Program-made: the position numbers and the translations under genes
In this document: positions 36,479 to 46,600 of the stretch, piece by piece
How the letters are laid out: each line of letters begins with the position of its first letter
How positions within the stretch are numbered: position 1 is the stretch's first letter
Notes under the pieces: generated by a model
Seen by the model: only the letters and a program-made list of their open reading frames with translations
Told to the model about the DNA's origin: nothing
The model's database searches: none
DNA from: Dryocola sp036489025
Lineage (GTDB): Bacteria; Pseudomonadota; Gammaproteobacteria; Enterobacterales; Enterobacteriaceae
Direction of reading: 5' to 3'
NCBI GenBank assembly: GCA_036489025.1
Contig: DASXGN010000050.1
Span: 26,947-90,946 of the forward strand
DNA: 64,000 nucleotides

Positions 36479-38884
36479 ATGGCGATGAAAAAGTTGCTCA
36501 TAGCGTCGCTGCTGTTTAGCAGCGCCACCGTATACGGTGCAGACGGGTTCGTAGTGAAAGACATTCATTTCGAAGGCCTGCAGCGAGTCGCCGTCGGTGC
36601 GGCCCTCCTCAGCATGCCGGTTCGCGTAGGCGATACTGTCTCTGACGAGGATATCAGTAATACTATCCGTTCACTTTTTGCTACCGGGAACTTCGAAGAT
36701 GTCCGGGTACTGCGTGACGGTGAGACGCTGGTCGTTCAGGTAAAAGAACGCCCAACAATCGCGAGTATTACATTCTCCGGTAACAAGTCCGTGAAGGACG
36801 ACATGCTTAAGCAGAACCTTGAGGCTTCTGGCGTGCGTGTTGGCGAATCACTGGACCGTACAACCCTTTCGGATATCGAAAAAGGGCTGGAAGATTTCTA
36901 CTACAGCGTGGGTAAGTACAGTGCCAGCGTGAAAGCCGTGGTGACGCCACTGCCGCGTAACCGTGTTGACCTGAAACTGGTATTCCAGGAAGGCGTTTCC
37001 GCCAAAATTCAGCAGATCAACATCGTCGGCAACCATGCGTTTTCTACCGATGAGCTCATCTCGCACTTCCAGCTGCGGGATGAAGTACCGTGGTGGAACG
37101 TGGTGGGCGATCGTAAATACCAGAAACAGAAGCTGGCGGGCGACCTTGAAACCCTGCGTAGCTACTATCTGGATCGCGGTTACGCACGCTTCAACATTGA
37201 CTCCACTCAGGTCAGCCTGACCCCGGACAAGAAAAGCATCTACGTCACGATTAACATTACCGAAGGCGACCAGTACAAAATTGCTGGCGTAACGGTAAAC
37301 GGTAATCTTGCGGGCCACTCTGCTGAAATTGAAAGCCTGACCAGGATGAAGCCTGGCGAGCTGTATAACGGCACCAAAGTGACCAGGATGGAAGACGACA
37401 TCAAGAAACTATTGGGTCGTTATGGCTACGCCTATCCTCGCGTGCAGACTCAGCCAGAAATCAACGACGCGGATAAAACCGTGAAGCTGCACGTCAGCGT
37501 TGATTCCGGCAACCGCTACTACGTTCGCAAAGTTCGCTTTGAAGGCAACGACACCAGTAAAGATTCCGTTCTGCGTCGCGAAATGCGCCAGATGGAAGGT
37601 GCCTGGCTGGGGAGCGATTTGGTCGACCAGGGGAAAGAACGTCTGAACCGTCTGGGCTACTTTGAGACCGTAGACGTTGATACCCAGCGCGTATCCGGCA
37701 GCCCGGATCAGGTCGACGTGGTCTATAAGGTAAAAGAACGTAACACCGGTAGCTTCAACTTTGGTGTCGGTTACGGCACGGAAAGCGGCGTGAGCTTCCA
37801 GGTTGGCGTTCAGCAGGATAACTGGTTAGGGACAGGTTATTCCGTTGGTATCAACGGGACCAAAAACGATTACCAGACCTATGCAGAACTGTCGGTGACT
37901 GACCCGTATTTCACCGTAGACGGCGTGAGCCTCGGTGGGCGTCTGTTCTACAACGACTTCAAAGCTGATGATGCCGACCTGTCCGACTATACCAACACCA
38001 GTTACGGTGTGGACGGCACGCTCGGCTTCCCGGTTAACGAATACAACACCCTGCGTCTGGGCTTAGGTTACGTGCATAACGACCTGTCCAATATGCAGCC
38101 TCAGGTGGCGATGTGGCGTTATCTGGATTCTGTGGGCCAGAACACATCTAAAACATCTAGCGACAATGGTTTTGCGGCAGACGACTTCACCCTGAACTAT
38201 GGTTGGACATACAACAAACTCGACCGCGGGTTCTTCCCGACGGACGGTTCGCGTGTCAACCTGAACGGCAAAGTGACCGTGCCGGGCTCGGATAACGAGT
38301 TCTACAAAGTCACGCTGGATACCGCCAGCTACTTCCCAATCAACGATGACCATACCTGGGTCGTGTTGGGTCGTACCCGCTGGGGTTATGGTGACGGTTT
38401 AGGCGGCAAAGAACTGCCGTTCTATGAAAACTTCTATGCCGGTGGTTCCAGTACCGTTCGTGGCTTCCAGTCGAACAACATCGGTCCGAAAGCGGTTTAT
38501 TATGGTCCAAACCAGGATAACTGCGGCACGGGTAGCGTCTGTGGTTCCGACGATGCGGTTGGCGGTAACGCCATGGGCGTAGCCAGCCTTGAGCTGATCA
38601 CCCCAACGCCGTTCCTGAGCGAGAAATACGCTAACTCAGTGCGTACTTCCCTGTTCGTGGATGCCGGTACAGTTTGGGATACCCACTGGGAAAACACCGC
38701 AGAGATGAAAGCCGCTGGCGTGCCGGATTACAGCGATCCAAGCAACATTCGTATGTCTGCAGGTTTAGCATTGCAATGGATGTCACCATTAGGGCCGCTG
38801 GTCTTCTCCTATGCCCAGCCGTTCAAGAAATACGATGGCGACAAAGCGGAACAGTTCCAGTTTAACATCGGTAAAACCTGGTAA
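36479..38884 (+). CDS. bamA: Outer-membrane protein assembly factor BamA
   Basis: BamA is the Omp85 core of the BAM complex, inserting beta-barrels into the outer membrane. Of 801 residues: signal peptide (MAMKKLLIASLLFSSATVYG), five POTRA domains, and a 16-strand barrel ending QFQFNIGKTW. The VRGF motif of loop 6 is intact. E. coli BamA is 810 residues; the main loss is at 38503-38560, where the segment holding the extracellular cysteine pair is about 12 residues shorter (Cys682 and Cys688 here). Periplasmic regions are almost unchanged. Confidence 0.97.
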   Translation: MAMKKLLIASLLFSSATVYGADGFVVKDIHFEGLQRVAVGAALLSMPVRVGDTVSDEDISNTIRSLFATGNFEDVRVLRDGETLVVQVKERPTIASITFSGNKSVKDDMLKQNLEASGVRVGESLDRTTLSDIEKGLEDFYYSVGKYSASVKAVVTPLPRNRVDLKLVFQEGVSAKIQQINIVGNHAFSTDELISHFQLRDEVPWWNVVGDRKYQKQKLAGDLETLRSYYLDRGYARFNIDSTQVSLTPDKKSIYVTINITEGDQYKIAGVTVNGNLAGHSAEIESLTRMKPGELYNGTKVTRMEDDIKKLLGRYGYAYPRVQTQPEINDADKTVKLHVSVDSGNRYYVRKVRFEGNDTSKDSVLRREMRQMEGAWLGSDLVDQGKERLNRLGYFETVDVDTQRVSGSPDQVDVVYKVKERNTGSFNFGVGYGTESGVSFQVGVQQDNWLGTGYSVGINGTKNDYQTYAELSVTDPYFTVDGVSLGGRLFYNDFKADDADLSDYTNTSYGVDGTLGFPVNEYNTLRLGLGYVHNDLSNMQPQVAMWRYLDSVGQNTSKTSSDNGFAADDFTLNYGWTYNKLDRGFFPTDGSRVNLNGKVTVPGSDNEFYKVTLDTASYFPINDDHTWVVLGRTRWGYGDGLGGKELPFYENFYAGGSSTVRGFQSNNIGPKAVYYGPNQDNCGTGSVCGSDDAVGGNAMGVASLELITPTPFLSEKYANSVRTSLFVDAGTVWDTHWENTAEMKAAGVPDYSDPSNIRMSAGLALQWMSPLGPLVFSYAQPFKKYDGDKAEQFQFNIGKTW

Positions 38885-38966
38885 TTGTGCTGCGCGAAGG
38901 AATGCGATAAGCAGTGACGCGCTGTTATCGGTCCGGCAAATGTCGGGCTGATACACGCAAAAGACA

Positions 38967-38980
38967 GTGCCTTCGGGCAC
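38967..38980 (+). other. UUCG tetraloop hairpin before skp
   Basis: GTGCC-TTCG-GGCAC is a perfect 5-bp stem with the stable cUUCGg loop, 24 bases before the skp start codon. It has no T-run. It could affect mRNA stability or processing between bamA and skp. Confidence 0.5.
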
Positions 38981-39004
38981 ATATGGGATGGTAAGGAGTT
39001 TATT

Positions 39005-39505
39005 GTGAAAAAGTGGTTATTTGCTGCAGGTCTGGGTATCGCTATGGCTGCATCTGCCAGCGTGCAGGCGGCTGAAAGTATCGCTGTTGTAAACATGGGC
39101 AACCTGTTCCAACAAGTTGCACAAAACACCGGTGTTTCCAAAACCCTGGAAAATGAGTTCAAAGGCCGCGCCAGCGAACTTCAGGGCATGGAAAACGATC
39201 TGCAATCCAAAATGCAACGTCTGCAGCGCGATGGCTCCACCATGAAAGCTTCAGATCGTAGCAAGCTGGAAAAAGACGTGATGGCTCAGCGCCAGACTTT
39301 CTCTGCTAAAGCTCAGGCTTTTGAGCAGGATCGTCAGCGTCGTTCCGGCGAAGAGCGTGGCAAACTGGTGACTCGCATTCAGAGCGCAGTGAAGAAAGTT
39401 GCTGACGACAAAGGCTACGACGTAGTGTTGGACACCAACACTGTTGCCTATGCAGGTAGCAGCGTAAAAGACATCACTGCAGATGTACTGAAACAGGTTA
39501 AATAA
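39005..39505 (+). CDS. skp: Periplasmic chaperone Skp
   Basis: Skp is a trimeric jellyfish-shaped holdase for unfolded outer-membrane proteins. It is 166 residues, starting with GTG at 39005 (as in E. coli) after AAGGAG. A signal peptide ends near SVQA (about residue 22), followed by a strand segment and long basic coiled-coil tentacles (KMQRLQRDGSTMKASDRSKLEKDVMAQ). It lies between bamA and lpxD, as usual. Confidence 0.97.
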   Translation: MKKWLFAAGLGIAMAASASVQAAESIAVVNMGNLFQQVAQNTGVSKTLENEFKGRASELQGMENDLQSKMQRLQRDGSTMKASDRSKLEKDVMAQRQTFSAKAQAFEQDRQRRSGEERGKLVTRIQSAVKKVADDKGYDVVLDTNTVAYAGSSVKDITADVLKQVK

Positions 39506-39508
39506 GTA

Positions 39509-40534
39509 ATGTCTTCAATTCGACTGGCTGAATTAGCCCAGCAGTTGGATGCAGAATTGCACGGTGATGGCGATCTCGTCATCACCGGCGTTGCATCTAT
39601 GCAAACGGCCCAGGCAGGCCACATCACGTTCATCGTTAACCCGCGTTATCATGAACAACTGGCCTCTTGCCAGGCTTCTGCCGTCGTCATGACTGAAGCC
39701 GACCTTCCTTTCGCCAAAAGCGCGGCGCTGGTAGTGAAGAATCCCTACCTGACCTACGCCCGTATGGCGCAACTTCTTGATTCCACGCCGCAGCCCGCTC
39801 AGAACATTGCGCCAAGCGCAGTGGTTGATGCGTCTGCGACGTTAGGCAACAACGTGGCGATTGGCGCGAATGCGGTTATCGAATCCGGCGTCGTGCTGGG
39901 TGATAACGTCGTAATTGGTGCCGGCTGCTTTGTTGGCAAAAATACCACAATCGGCGCGGGCTCTCGCCTGTGGGCGAATGTATCTATCTACCATGAAATC
40001 CAGATCGGTGAGCAGTGCCTGATTCAGTCGAGCACGGTTATCGGCGCGGATGGTTTTGGTTACGCCAACGATCGCGGTAACTGGGTGAAGATCCCTCAGC
40101 TTGGCCGTGTGATCATTGGTGACCGCGTTGAAATCGGTGCCTGTACCACTATTGACCGTGGTGCGCTGGACGACACGATTATCGGTAATGGTGTTATCAT
40201 TGATAACCAGTGCCAGATTGCACATAACGTTGTGATTGGCGACAATACTGCCGTCGCGGGCGGTGTCATCATGGCCGGTAGCCTCAAAATTGGGCGCTAC
40301 TGCATGATTGGCGGAGCCAGCGTAATCAACGGTCATATGGAGATCTGCGATAAAGTTACCGTGACCGGTATGGGCATGGTAATGCGGCCGATCGCCGAGC
40401 CAGGGGTTTACTCTTCAGGTATTCCGTTGCAGCCGAACAAAGCGTGGCGCAAAACCGCCGCGCTGGTGATGAACATCGATGAAATGAACAAGCGCTTAAA
40501 AACCATTGAGCGTAAGGTCAATCAACAAGACTAA
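39509..40534 (+). CDS. lpxD: UDP-3-O-acylglucosamine N-acyltransferase LpxD
   Basis: LpxD adds the second 3-hydroxymyristate in lipid A synthesis. It is 341 residues, with a left-handed beta-helix of hexapeptide repeats (VAIGANAVIESGVVLGDNVVIG). The catalytic histidine lies in NQCQIAHNVVIGDNTAV (about residue 239). It starts three bases after the skp stop. Confidence 0.97.
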   Translation: MSSIRLAELAQQLDAELHGDGDLVITGVASMQTAQAGHITFIVNPRYHEQLASCQASAVVMTEADLPFAKSAALVVKNPYLTYARMAQLLDSTPQPAQNIAPSAVVDASATLGNNVAIGANAVIESGVVLGDNVVIGAGCFVGKNTTIGAGSRLWANVSIYHEIQIGEQCLIQSSTVIGADGFGYANDRGNWVKIPQLGRVIIGDRVEIGACTTIDRGALDDTIIGNGVIIDNQCQIAHNVVIGDNTAVAGGVIMAGSLKIGRYCMIGGASVINGHMEICDKVTVTGMGMVMRPIAEPGVYSSGIPLQPNKAWRKTAALVMNIDEMNKRLKTIERKVNQQD

Positions 40535-40571
40535 TCATCGCTCGCCCAAGACGCGTTGTGTTTCTGATTTG

Positions 40572-40618
40572 CGGCCTGCAAGCTATCTGATGATAGCCGC
40601 AGGCCGTGTTATTATTGT
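40572..40618 (+). terminator. Strong two-part hairpin between lpxD and fabZ
   Basis: CGGCCTGC (40572-40579) and GCTATC (40582-40587) pair with GATAGC (40592-40597) and GCAGGCCG (40599-40606) around TGAT, giving 14 bp broken by a small internal loop, followed by TGTTATTATTGT. It lies inside the operon, so it may be a partial terminator or RNA-stability element. Confidence 0.6.
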
Positions 40619-40648
40619 CATTTAGTACATTTGGACAGGAAGAGTATT

Positions 40649-41104
40649 TTGACTACCGACACTCATACTCTGCACATTGAAGAGATTTTAGAGCTTCTGC
40701 CGCACCGTTACCCGTTCTTGCTGGTTGACCGCGTGCTGGATTTTGAAGAAGGTCGTTTTCTGCGCGCAGTAAAAAATGTCTCCGTAAACGAGCCATTTTT
40801 CCAGGGGCATTTCCCTGGCAAACCCATTTTCCCGGGCGTTCTGATTCTGGAAGCCATGGCGCAGGCCACCGGTATTCTGGCGTTTAAAAGCGTAGGAAAG
40901 CTGGAACCTGGCGAACTTTATTACTTTGCAGGTATCGACGAAGCGCGCTTCAAGCGTCCTGTTGTGCCTGGTGACCAGATGGTCATGGAAGTAACTTTCG
41001 AGAAAACCCGCCGTGGTCTGACGCGCTTTAAAGGTGTGGCAACCGTTGACGGTAAAATTGTCTGCGAAGCAACTATGATGTGTGCCCGCAGCCGGGAGAG
41101 CTGA
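40649..41104 (+). CDS. fabZ: 3-hydroxyacyl-ACP dehydratase FabZ
   Basis: FabZ dehydrates 3-hydroxyacyl-ACP in fatty acid elongation and competes with LpxA for 3-hydroxymyristoyl-ACP. It is 151 residues from a TTG start at 40649, as in E. coli, after AGGAAGAG. The hot-dog helix signature GHFPGKPIFPGVLILEAMAQ carries the catalytic His and Glu. TTG should lower expression. Confidence 0.95.
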   Translation: MTTDTHTLHIEEILELLPHRYPFLLVDRVLDFEEGRFLRAVKNVSVNEPFFQGHFPGKPIFPGVLILEAMAQATGILAFKSVGKLEPGELYYFAGIDEARFKRPVVPGDQMVMEVTFEKTRRGLTRFKGVATVDGKIVCEATMMCARSRES

Positions 41105-41107
41105 TAC

Positions 41108-41896
41108 GTGATTGATAAATCCGCCTTTATTCATCCATCATCCATTGTGGAAGAAGGTGCCGTTATTGGCGCTAACGTTCACATCGGCCCGTTCTGTGTC
41201 GTGGGCCCGCACGTTAAGATCGGTGAGGGTACCGTGCTGAAATCTCACGTTGTGGTCAATGGTCATACGACTATTGGTCGCGATAATGAGATCTATCAGT
41301 TCGCCTCCGTTGGTGAAGTTAACCAGGACCTTAAATATGCGGGTGAGCCGACTCGCGTGGAAATTGGCGATCGTAACCGCATCCGCGAGAGCGTCACCAT
41401 CCACCGGGGCACAGAGCAGGGCGGTGGTTTGACGAAGGTGGGTAGCGATAACTTACTGATGATCAACGCACATATTGCGCACGATTGTACCGTAGGAAAC
41501 CGCTGTATCCTCGCGAATAACGCCACGCTTGCCGGTCACGTTTCCGTCGATGATTTTGCCATTATCGGTGGCATGACCGCGGTGCACCAGTTCTGCATTA
41601 TTGGTGCGCACGTGATGGTTGGCGGCTGCTCCGGCGTAGCACAGGATGTTCCGCCATACGTTATCGCGCAGGGCAACCACGCGACGCCGTTTGGCGTCAA
41701 TCTCGAAGGGTTAAAACGCCGTGGTTTCAGCAAAGAGGCGCTGCATGCCATTCGCAACGCTTACAAAGTGCTGTACCGCAGCGGTAAAACCCTCGACGAG
41801 GCAAAACCGGAAATCGCTGAGCTTGCGAAGCTGCATCCGGAAGTTAACGCATTTGTCGAATTCTTTGCGCGCTCCACGCGCGGCCTGATTCGTTAA
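41108..41896 (+). CDS. lpxA: UDP-N-acetylglucosamine acyltransferase LpxA
   Basis: LpxA does the first lipid A step, transferring 3-hydroxymyristate to UDP-GlcNAc. It is 262 residues, starting with GTG at 41108 as in E. coli, three bases after fabZ. Beta-helix repeats are clear, and the catalytic histidine is in MINAHIAHDCTVGN (about residue 125). The lpxB ATG follows the stop codon directly. Confidence 0.97.
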   Translation: MIDKSAFIHPSSIVEEGAVIGANVHIGPFCVVGPHVKIGEGTVLKSHVVVNGHTTIGRDNEIYQFASVGEVNQDLKYAGEPTRVEIGDRNRIRESVTIHRGTEQGGGLTKVGSDNLLMINAHIAHDCTVGNRCILANNATLAGHVSVDDFAIIGGMTAVHQFCIIGAHVMVGGCSGVAQDVPPYVIAQGNHATPFGVNLEGLKRRGFSKEALHAIRNAYKVLYRSGKTLDEAKPEIAELAKLHPEVNAFVEFFARSTRGLIR

Positions 41897-43045
41897 ATGA
41901 AGCCTGGTCGTCCCCTTACGATTGCCCTGGTCGCCGGAGAAACTTCCGGCGATATTCTTGGTGCAGGTTTAATCCGCTCGCTCAAAGCCCGTCACCCCGA
42001 CGCGCGCTTTGTCGGCGTTGCGGGCCCGCTTATGCAGGCCGAGGGCTGTGAAACCTGGTACGAGATGGAAGAGCTGGCGGTCATGGGCATTGTCGAAGTG
42101 CTTGGCCGCCTGCGCCGCCTGCTGCATATCCGTGCCGATTTAACCCGCCGGTTTACCGAGCTGCAGCCCGACGTTTTCGTCGGCATCGATGCGCCTGATT
42201 TCAATATCACGCTGGAAGGCAACCTCAAAAAACAGGGCATTCGCACCATTCACTACGTCAGCCCTTCCGTCTGGGCCTGGCGCCAAAAACGCGTTTTCAA
42301 AATTGGCAGAGCCACCGATCTGGTGCTCGCCTTTCTGCCTTTCGAAAAAGCGTTTTACGACAGATTCAACGTTCCCTGCCGTTTTATCGGGCACACCATG
42401 GCGGATGCTATGCCGCTGGACCCGGATAAAAATGCGGCACGTGCAACCCTGGGTATTTCACCCGACGTAAAATGTCTGGCCTTGCTGCCGGGCAGCCGCG
42501 GGGCGGAAGTCGAAATGCTCAGCGCTGATTTCTTAAGAACCGCGCAGCTGCTGCGCCGCCGTTTCCCCGATCTGGAAATCGTGGTGCCGCTGGTTAACGC
42601 CAAAAGGCGCGAGCAGTTCGAACGTATCAAAGCTGAAGTTGCTCCGGAGCTTCATGCTCACCTGCTGGACGGCATGGGCCGCGAAGCCATGGTTGCCAGC
42701 GATGCAGCGCTGCTGGCCTCGGGTACGGCGGCGCTCGAATGCATGCTGGCGAAATGCCCGATGGTCGTCGGCTATCGCATGAAGCCGCTTACCTTTTGGC
42801 TGGCGAAGCGCCTGGTGAAAACGGATTACGTGTCCCTGCCAAACTTGCTTGCCGGGCGTGAACTCGTGAAAGAGCTGCTGCAGGAAGAGTGTGAGCCCGT
42901 TGCCCTGGCCGCCGCGCTTGAGCCGCTGCTGGAAGACGGTGCGCAGAGTCATCAAATGCATGACACTTTCCGCGCCCTGCATGAACAAATTCGCTGCAAC
43001 GCAGATGAACAGGCGGCAGACGCCGTGCTGGAGCTAGCCCAATGA
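41897..43045 (+). CDS. lpxB: Lipid-A-disaccharide synthase LpxB
   Basis: LpxB joins lipid X and UDP-diacylglucosamine into the disaccharide. It is 382 residues, family GT19. Conserved segments are VAGETSGDILGAGLI, YVSPSVWAWRQKR, LLPGSRGAEVE and ALLASGTAALECMLAKCPMVVGY. The gene abuts lpxA with no gap and overlaps rnhB by four bases. Confidence 0.97.
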   Translation: MKPGRPLTIALVAGETSGDILGAGLIRSLKARHPDARFVGVAGPLMQAEGCETWYEMEELAVMGIVEVLGRLRRLLHIRADLTRRFTELQPDVFVGIDAPDFNITLEGNLKKQGIRTIHYVSPSVWAWRQKRVFKIGRATDLVLAFLPFEKAFYDRFNVPCRFIGHTMADAMPLDPDKNAARATLGISPDVKCLALLPGSRGAEVEMLSADFLRTAQLLRRRFPDLEIVVPLVNAKRREQFERIKAEVAPELHAHLLDGMGREAMVASDAALLASGTAALECMLAKCPMVVGYRMKPLTFWLAKRLVKTDYVSLPNLLAGRELVKELLQEECEPVALAAALEPLLEDGAQSHQMHDTFRALHEQIRCNADEQAADAVLELAQ

Positions 43046-43638
43046 TGGAATTTATTTATCCTCACACGCGCCTCGTTGCGGGGGTGGATGAGGTCGGACG
43101 TGGCCCGCTGGTTGGCGCGGTTGTGACCGCCGCCGTGATCCTCGATCCGGCAAAGCCCATTGTCGGCCTTGCGGATTCGAAGAAGCTTTCTGAAAAGCGC
43201 CGCAATACGCTGTATGACGAAATCATCGAGAAGGCGCTGGCCTGGAGCCTTGGGCGCGCTGAGCCGGAAGAAATCGATAGCCTTAACATCCTGCATGCGA
43301 CCATGCTGGCAATGCAGCGTGCAGTGGCCGGTCTGGCGATAGCGCCGGAGTATGTTCTGATTGACGGCAATCGCTGTCCTGCGCTGCCGATGCCTTCACT
43401 TGCCGTCATCAAGGGGGATAGCCGGGTTGCGGAAATAAGCGCCGCCTCCATCCTCGCGAAGGTAACTCGCGATCGAGAAATGGCCACGCTTGATTTAACC
43501 TTTCCGCAATACGGATTCGCTCAGCATAAGGGCTACCCAACGGCTTTCCACCTGGAAAAGCTGGCGGAGCACGGTGCCACGGAGCACCATCGTAAAAGCT
43601 TCGCGCCGGTCAAACGTGCGCTCGGGCTAACGTCCTGA
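43042..43638 (+). CDS. rnhB: Ribonuclease HII
   Basis: RNase HII nicks at ribonucleotides in DNA. It is 198 residues. Catalytic acids are seen in AGVDEVGRGPLVGAVV (Asp-Glu), LIDGNRCP and KGDSRVAEISAASILAKV. The start overlaps the lpxB stop (ATGA); a second ATG follows in frame. Confidence 0.97.
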   Translation: MMEFIYPHTRLVAGVDEVGRGPLVGAVVTAAVILDPAKPIVGLADSKKLSEKRRNTLYDEIIEKALAWSLGRAEPEEIDSLNILHATMLAMQRAVAGLAIAPEYVLIDGNRCPALPMPSLAVIKGDSRVAEISAASILAKVTRDREMATLDLTFPQYGFAQHKGYPTAFHLEKLAEHGATEHHRKSFAPVKRALGLTS

Positions 43639-43677
43639 GCCTGCGTGCCTTGGGTACACAATTAATCGGAATGAATA

Positions 43678-46600
43678 ATGGCTGAACCACGTTTCGTTCA
43701 CCTGCGGGTGCACAGTGACTATTCCATGATCGATGGGCTGGCAAAAATTGGGCCGCTGGTGAAAAAAGCCGCGGCGCTGAATATGCCTGCCCTGGCGATC
43801 ACCGATTTTACTAACCTGTGTGGCCTGGTTAAATTTTATGGCGGCGCGCACGGCGCGGGTATCAAGCCGATCATCGGGGCTGATTTTAACGTTGCCAACG
43901 AACTGCTGGGCGACGAACTCAGCCATCTGACGGTGCTGGCCGCGAACAACGCCGGCTATCAAAACCTTACGCTTCTGATTTCAAAAGCCTACCAGCGCGG
44001 ATACGGCGCGGTCGGGCCAGTCGTCGATCGCAGCTGGCTTGCGGAACTTAATGAAGGGCTGATCCTGATTTCCGGTGGGCGGATGGGGGATATTGGCAAA
44101 AACTTGCTGCGTGGGAACGCCGCTCAGGTCGATCAGTGCCTTGAGTTCTACCAGCAGTATTTTGCCGATCGCTTTTATCTGGAGCTGATTCGTACCGGTC
44201 GTCCTGACGAAGAAAACTATCTGCATGCCGCGGTTGCGCTTGCTGAAGAGCGCGGGCTGCCGGTTGTCGCGACTAACGACGTGCGCTTTATCGATACCAC
44301 CGACTTCGACGCGCATGAAATTCGCGTGGCGATCCACGACGGCTTCACCCTCGACGACCCTAAACGTCCCCGCAACTATTCCACGCAGCAATACATGCGC
44401 AGCGAAGAAGAGATGTGCGAACTGTTCGCGGATATTCCGGAAGCGTTAGAAAACAGCGTGGAAATTGCCCGCCGCTGCAACGTTACCGTCCGCCTGGGCG
44501 AGTACTTCCTGCCGCAGTTCCCGACGGGGGATATGAGCACGGAAGACTTCCTGGTCGTGAAGTCGAAGGAAGGCCTCGAAGAGCGTTTAGAGTTTCTGTT
44601 CCCCGACCCGACAGAGCGGGCTGAAAAGCGTCCGCCTTACGATGAGCGTCTGGATATCGAGCTTGAAGTTATCAACCAGATGGGCTTCCCTGGCTACTTC
44701 CTGATCGTCATGGAATTTATCCAGTGGTCGAAGGATAACGGCGTGCCGGTGGGGCCGGGACGCGGCTCCGGCGCGGGTTCACTGGTGGCCTACGCGCTGA
44801 AAATCACCGATCTGGATCCGCTGGAATTCGATCTTCTGTTCGAACGTTTCCTTAACCCGGAACGTGTTTCGATGCCCGACTTCGATATCGACTTCTGCAT
44901 GGAAAAACGCGATCGGGTTATCGATCACGTAGCCGAAATGTACGGCCGCGATGCGGTATCACAGATCATCACCTTCGGTACCATGGCGGCGAAAGCGGTT
45001 ATCCGTGACGTTGGCCGCGTGCTGGGCCATCCGTACGGTTTTGTCGATCGTATTTCTAAGCTGATCCCACCGGATCCCGGCATGACGCTGGCGAAAGCGT
45101 TTGAGGCTGAGCCTCAGCTGCCGGAAATCTACGAGGCGGACGAAGAGGTTAAAGCGCTGATCGACATGGCGCGCAAGCTAGAAGGCGTCACGCGTAACGC
45201 CGGTAAGCACGCCGGTGGCGTGGTTATCGCCCCAACAAAAATTACCGATTTTGCCCCGCTTTACTGCGACGATCAGGGGCAGAACCCGGTCACCCAGTTC
45301 GATAAAAACGACGTTGAATACGCGGGCCTTGTGAAGTTTGACTTCCTGGGGTTACGCACGCTGACGATCATCGACTGGGCGCTGAAGATGATTAACCCGC
45401 GTCGGGCCAAACAGGGGCTGGAGCCGATTGATATCGCGGCTATCCCGCTCGACGACAAGAAAAGCTTCGACATGCTGCAACGCTCGGAAACCACGGCGGT
45501 GTTCCAGCTTGAATCCCGCGGCATGAAGGACCTCATTAAGCGTCTACAGCCCGACTGCTTCGAAGACATGATAGCCCTGGTGGCCCTGTTCCGTCCGGGC
45601 CCGTTGCAGTCCGGCATGGTGGATAACTTTATCGACCGTAAGCACGGGCGCGAAGCGATTTCCTACCCCGATATTCAGTGGCAGCACGAAAGCCTGAAGC
45701 CGGTGCTGGAGCCAACCTACGGCATTATCCTGTATCAGGAACAGGTTATGCAGATTGCTCAGGTGCTCTCCGGATACACCCTCGGCGGCGCGGATATGCT
45801 GCGTCGTGCGATGGGTAAAAAGAAACCGGAAGAGATGGCCAAGCAGCGTTCCAGCTTCGAGGACGGCGCAAAAGAAAACGGCGTCGACGGCGAGTTGGCG
45901 ATGAAAATCTTCGACCTGGTGGAGAAGTTTGCAGGCTACGGCTTTAACAAATCTCACTCCGCCGCCTACGCGCTGGTTTCCTACCAGACGCTGTGGCTGA
46001 AAGCACACTACCCGGCGGAATTTATGGCGGCGGTCATGACCGCCGATATGGACAACACCGAAAAGGTTGTTGGGCTGGTGGACGAGTGCTGGCGTATGGG
46101 GTTGAAAATCCTGCCGCCGGATATTAACTCGGGGCTGTACCATTTCCACGTCAACGACGACGGCGAAATTGTTTATGGCATCGGCGCCATTAAAGGCGTG
46201 GGCGAAGGCCCAATCGAAGCGATTATCGAAGCGCGAAACGAAGGCGGTTACTTCCGCGAGCTTTTCGATCTTTGTGCGCGAACCGATACCAAAAAGCTTA
46301 ACCGCCGCGTGTTAGAAAAACTGATTATGTCCGGGGCGTTCGACAGGCTCGGGCCGCACCGTGCGGCGCTAATGAACGCGCTGGGCGATGCGTTAAAAGC
46401 CGCCGATCAGCATGCGAAAGCAGAGGCGATTGGCCAGGCGGACATGTTTGGCGTACTGGCAGAAGAACCTGAGCAGATAGAACAATCCTATGCCAGCGTG
46501 ATTCCATGGCCTGAGCAGGTGGTGCTGGACGGCGAGCGCGAGACGCTCGGCCTGTATTTGACCGGCCATCCGATCAACCAGTATCTGAAAGAAATTGAGC

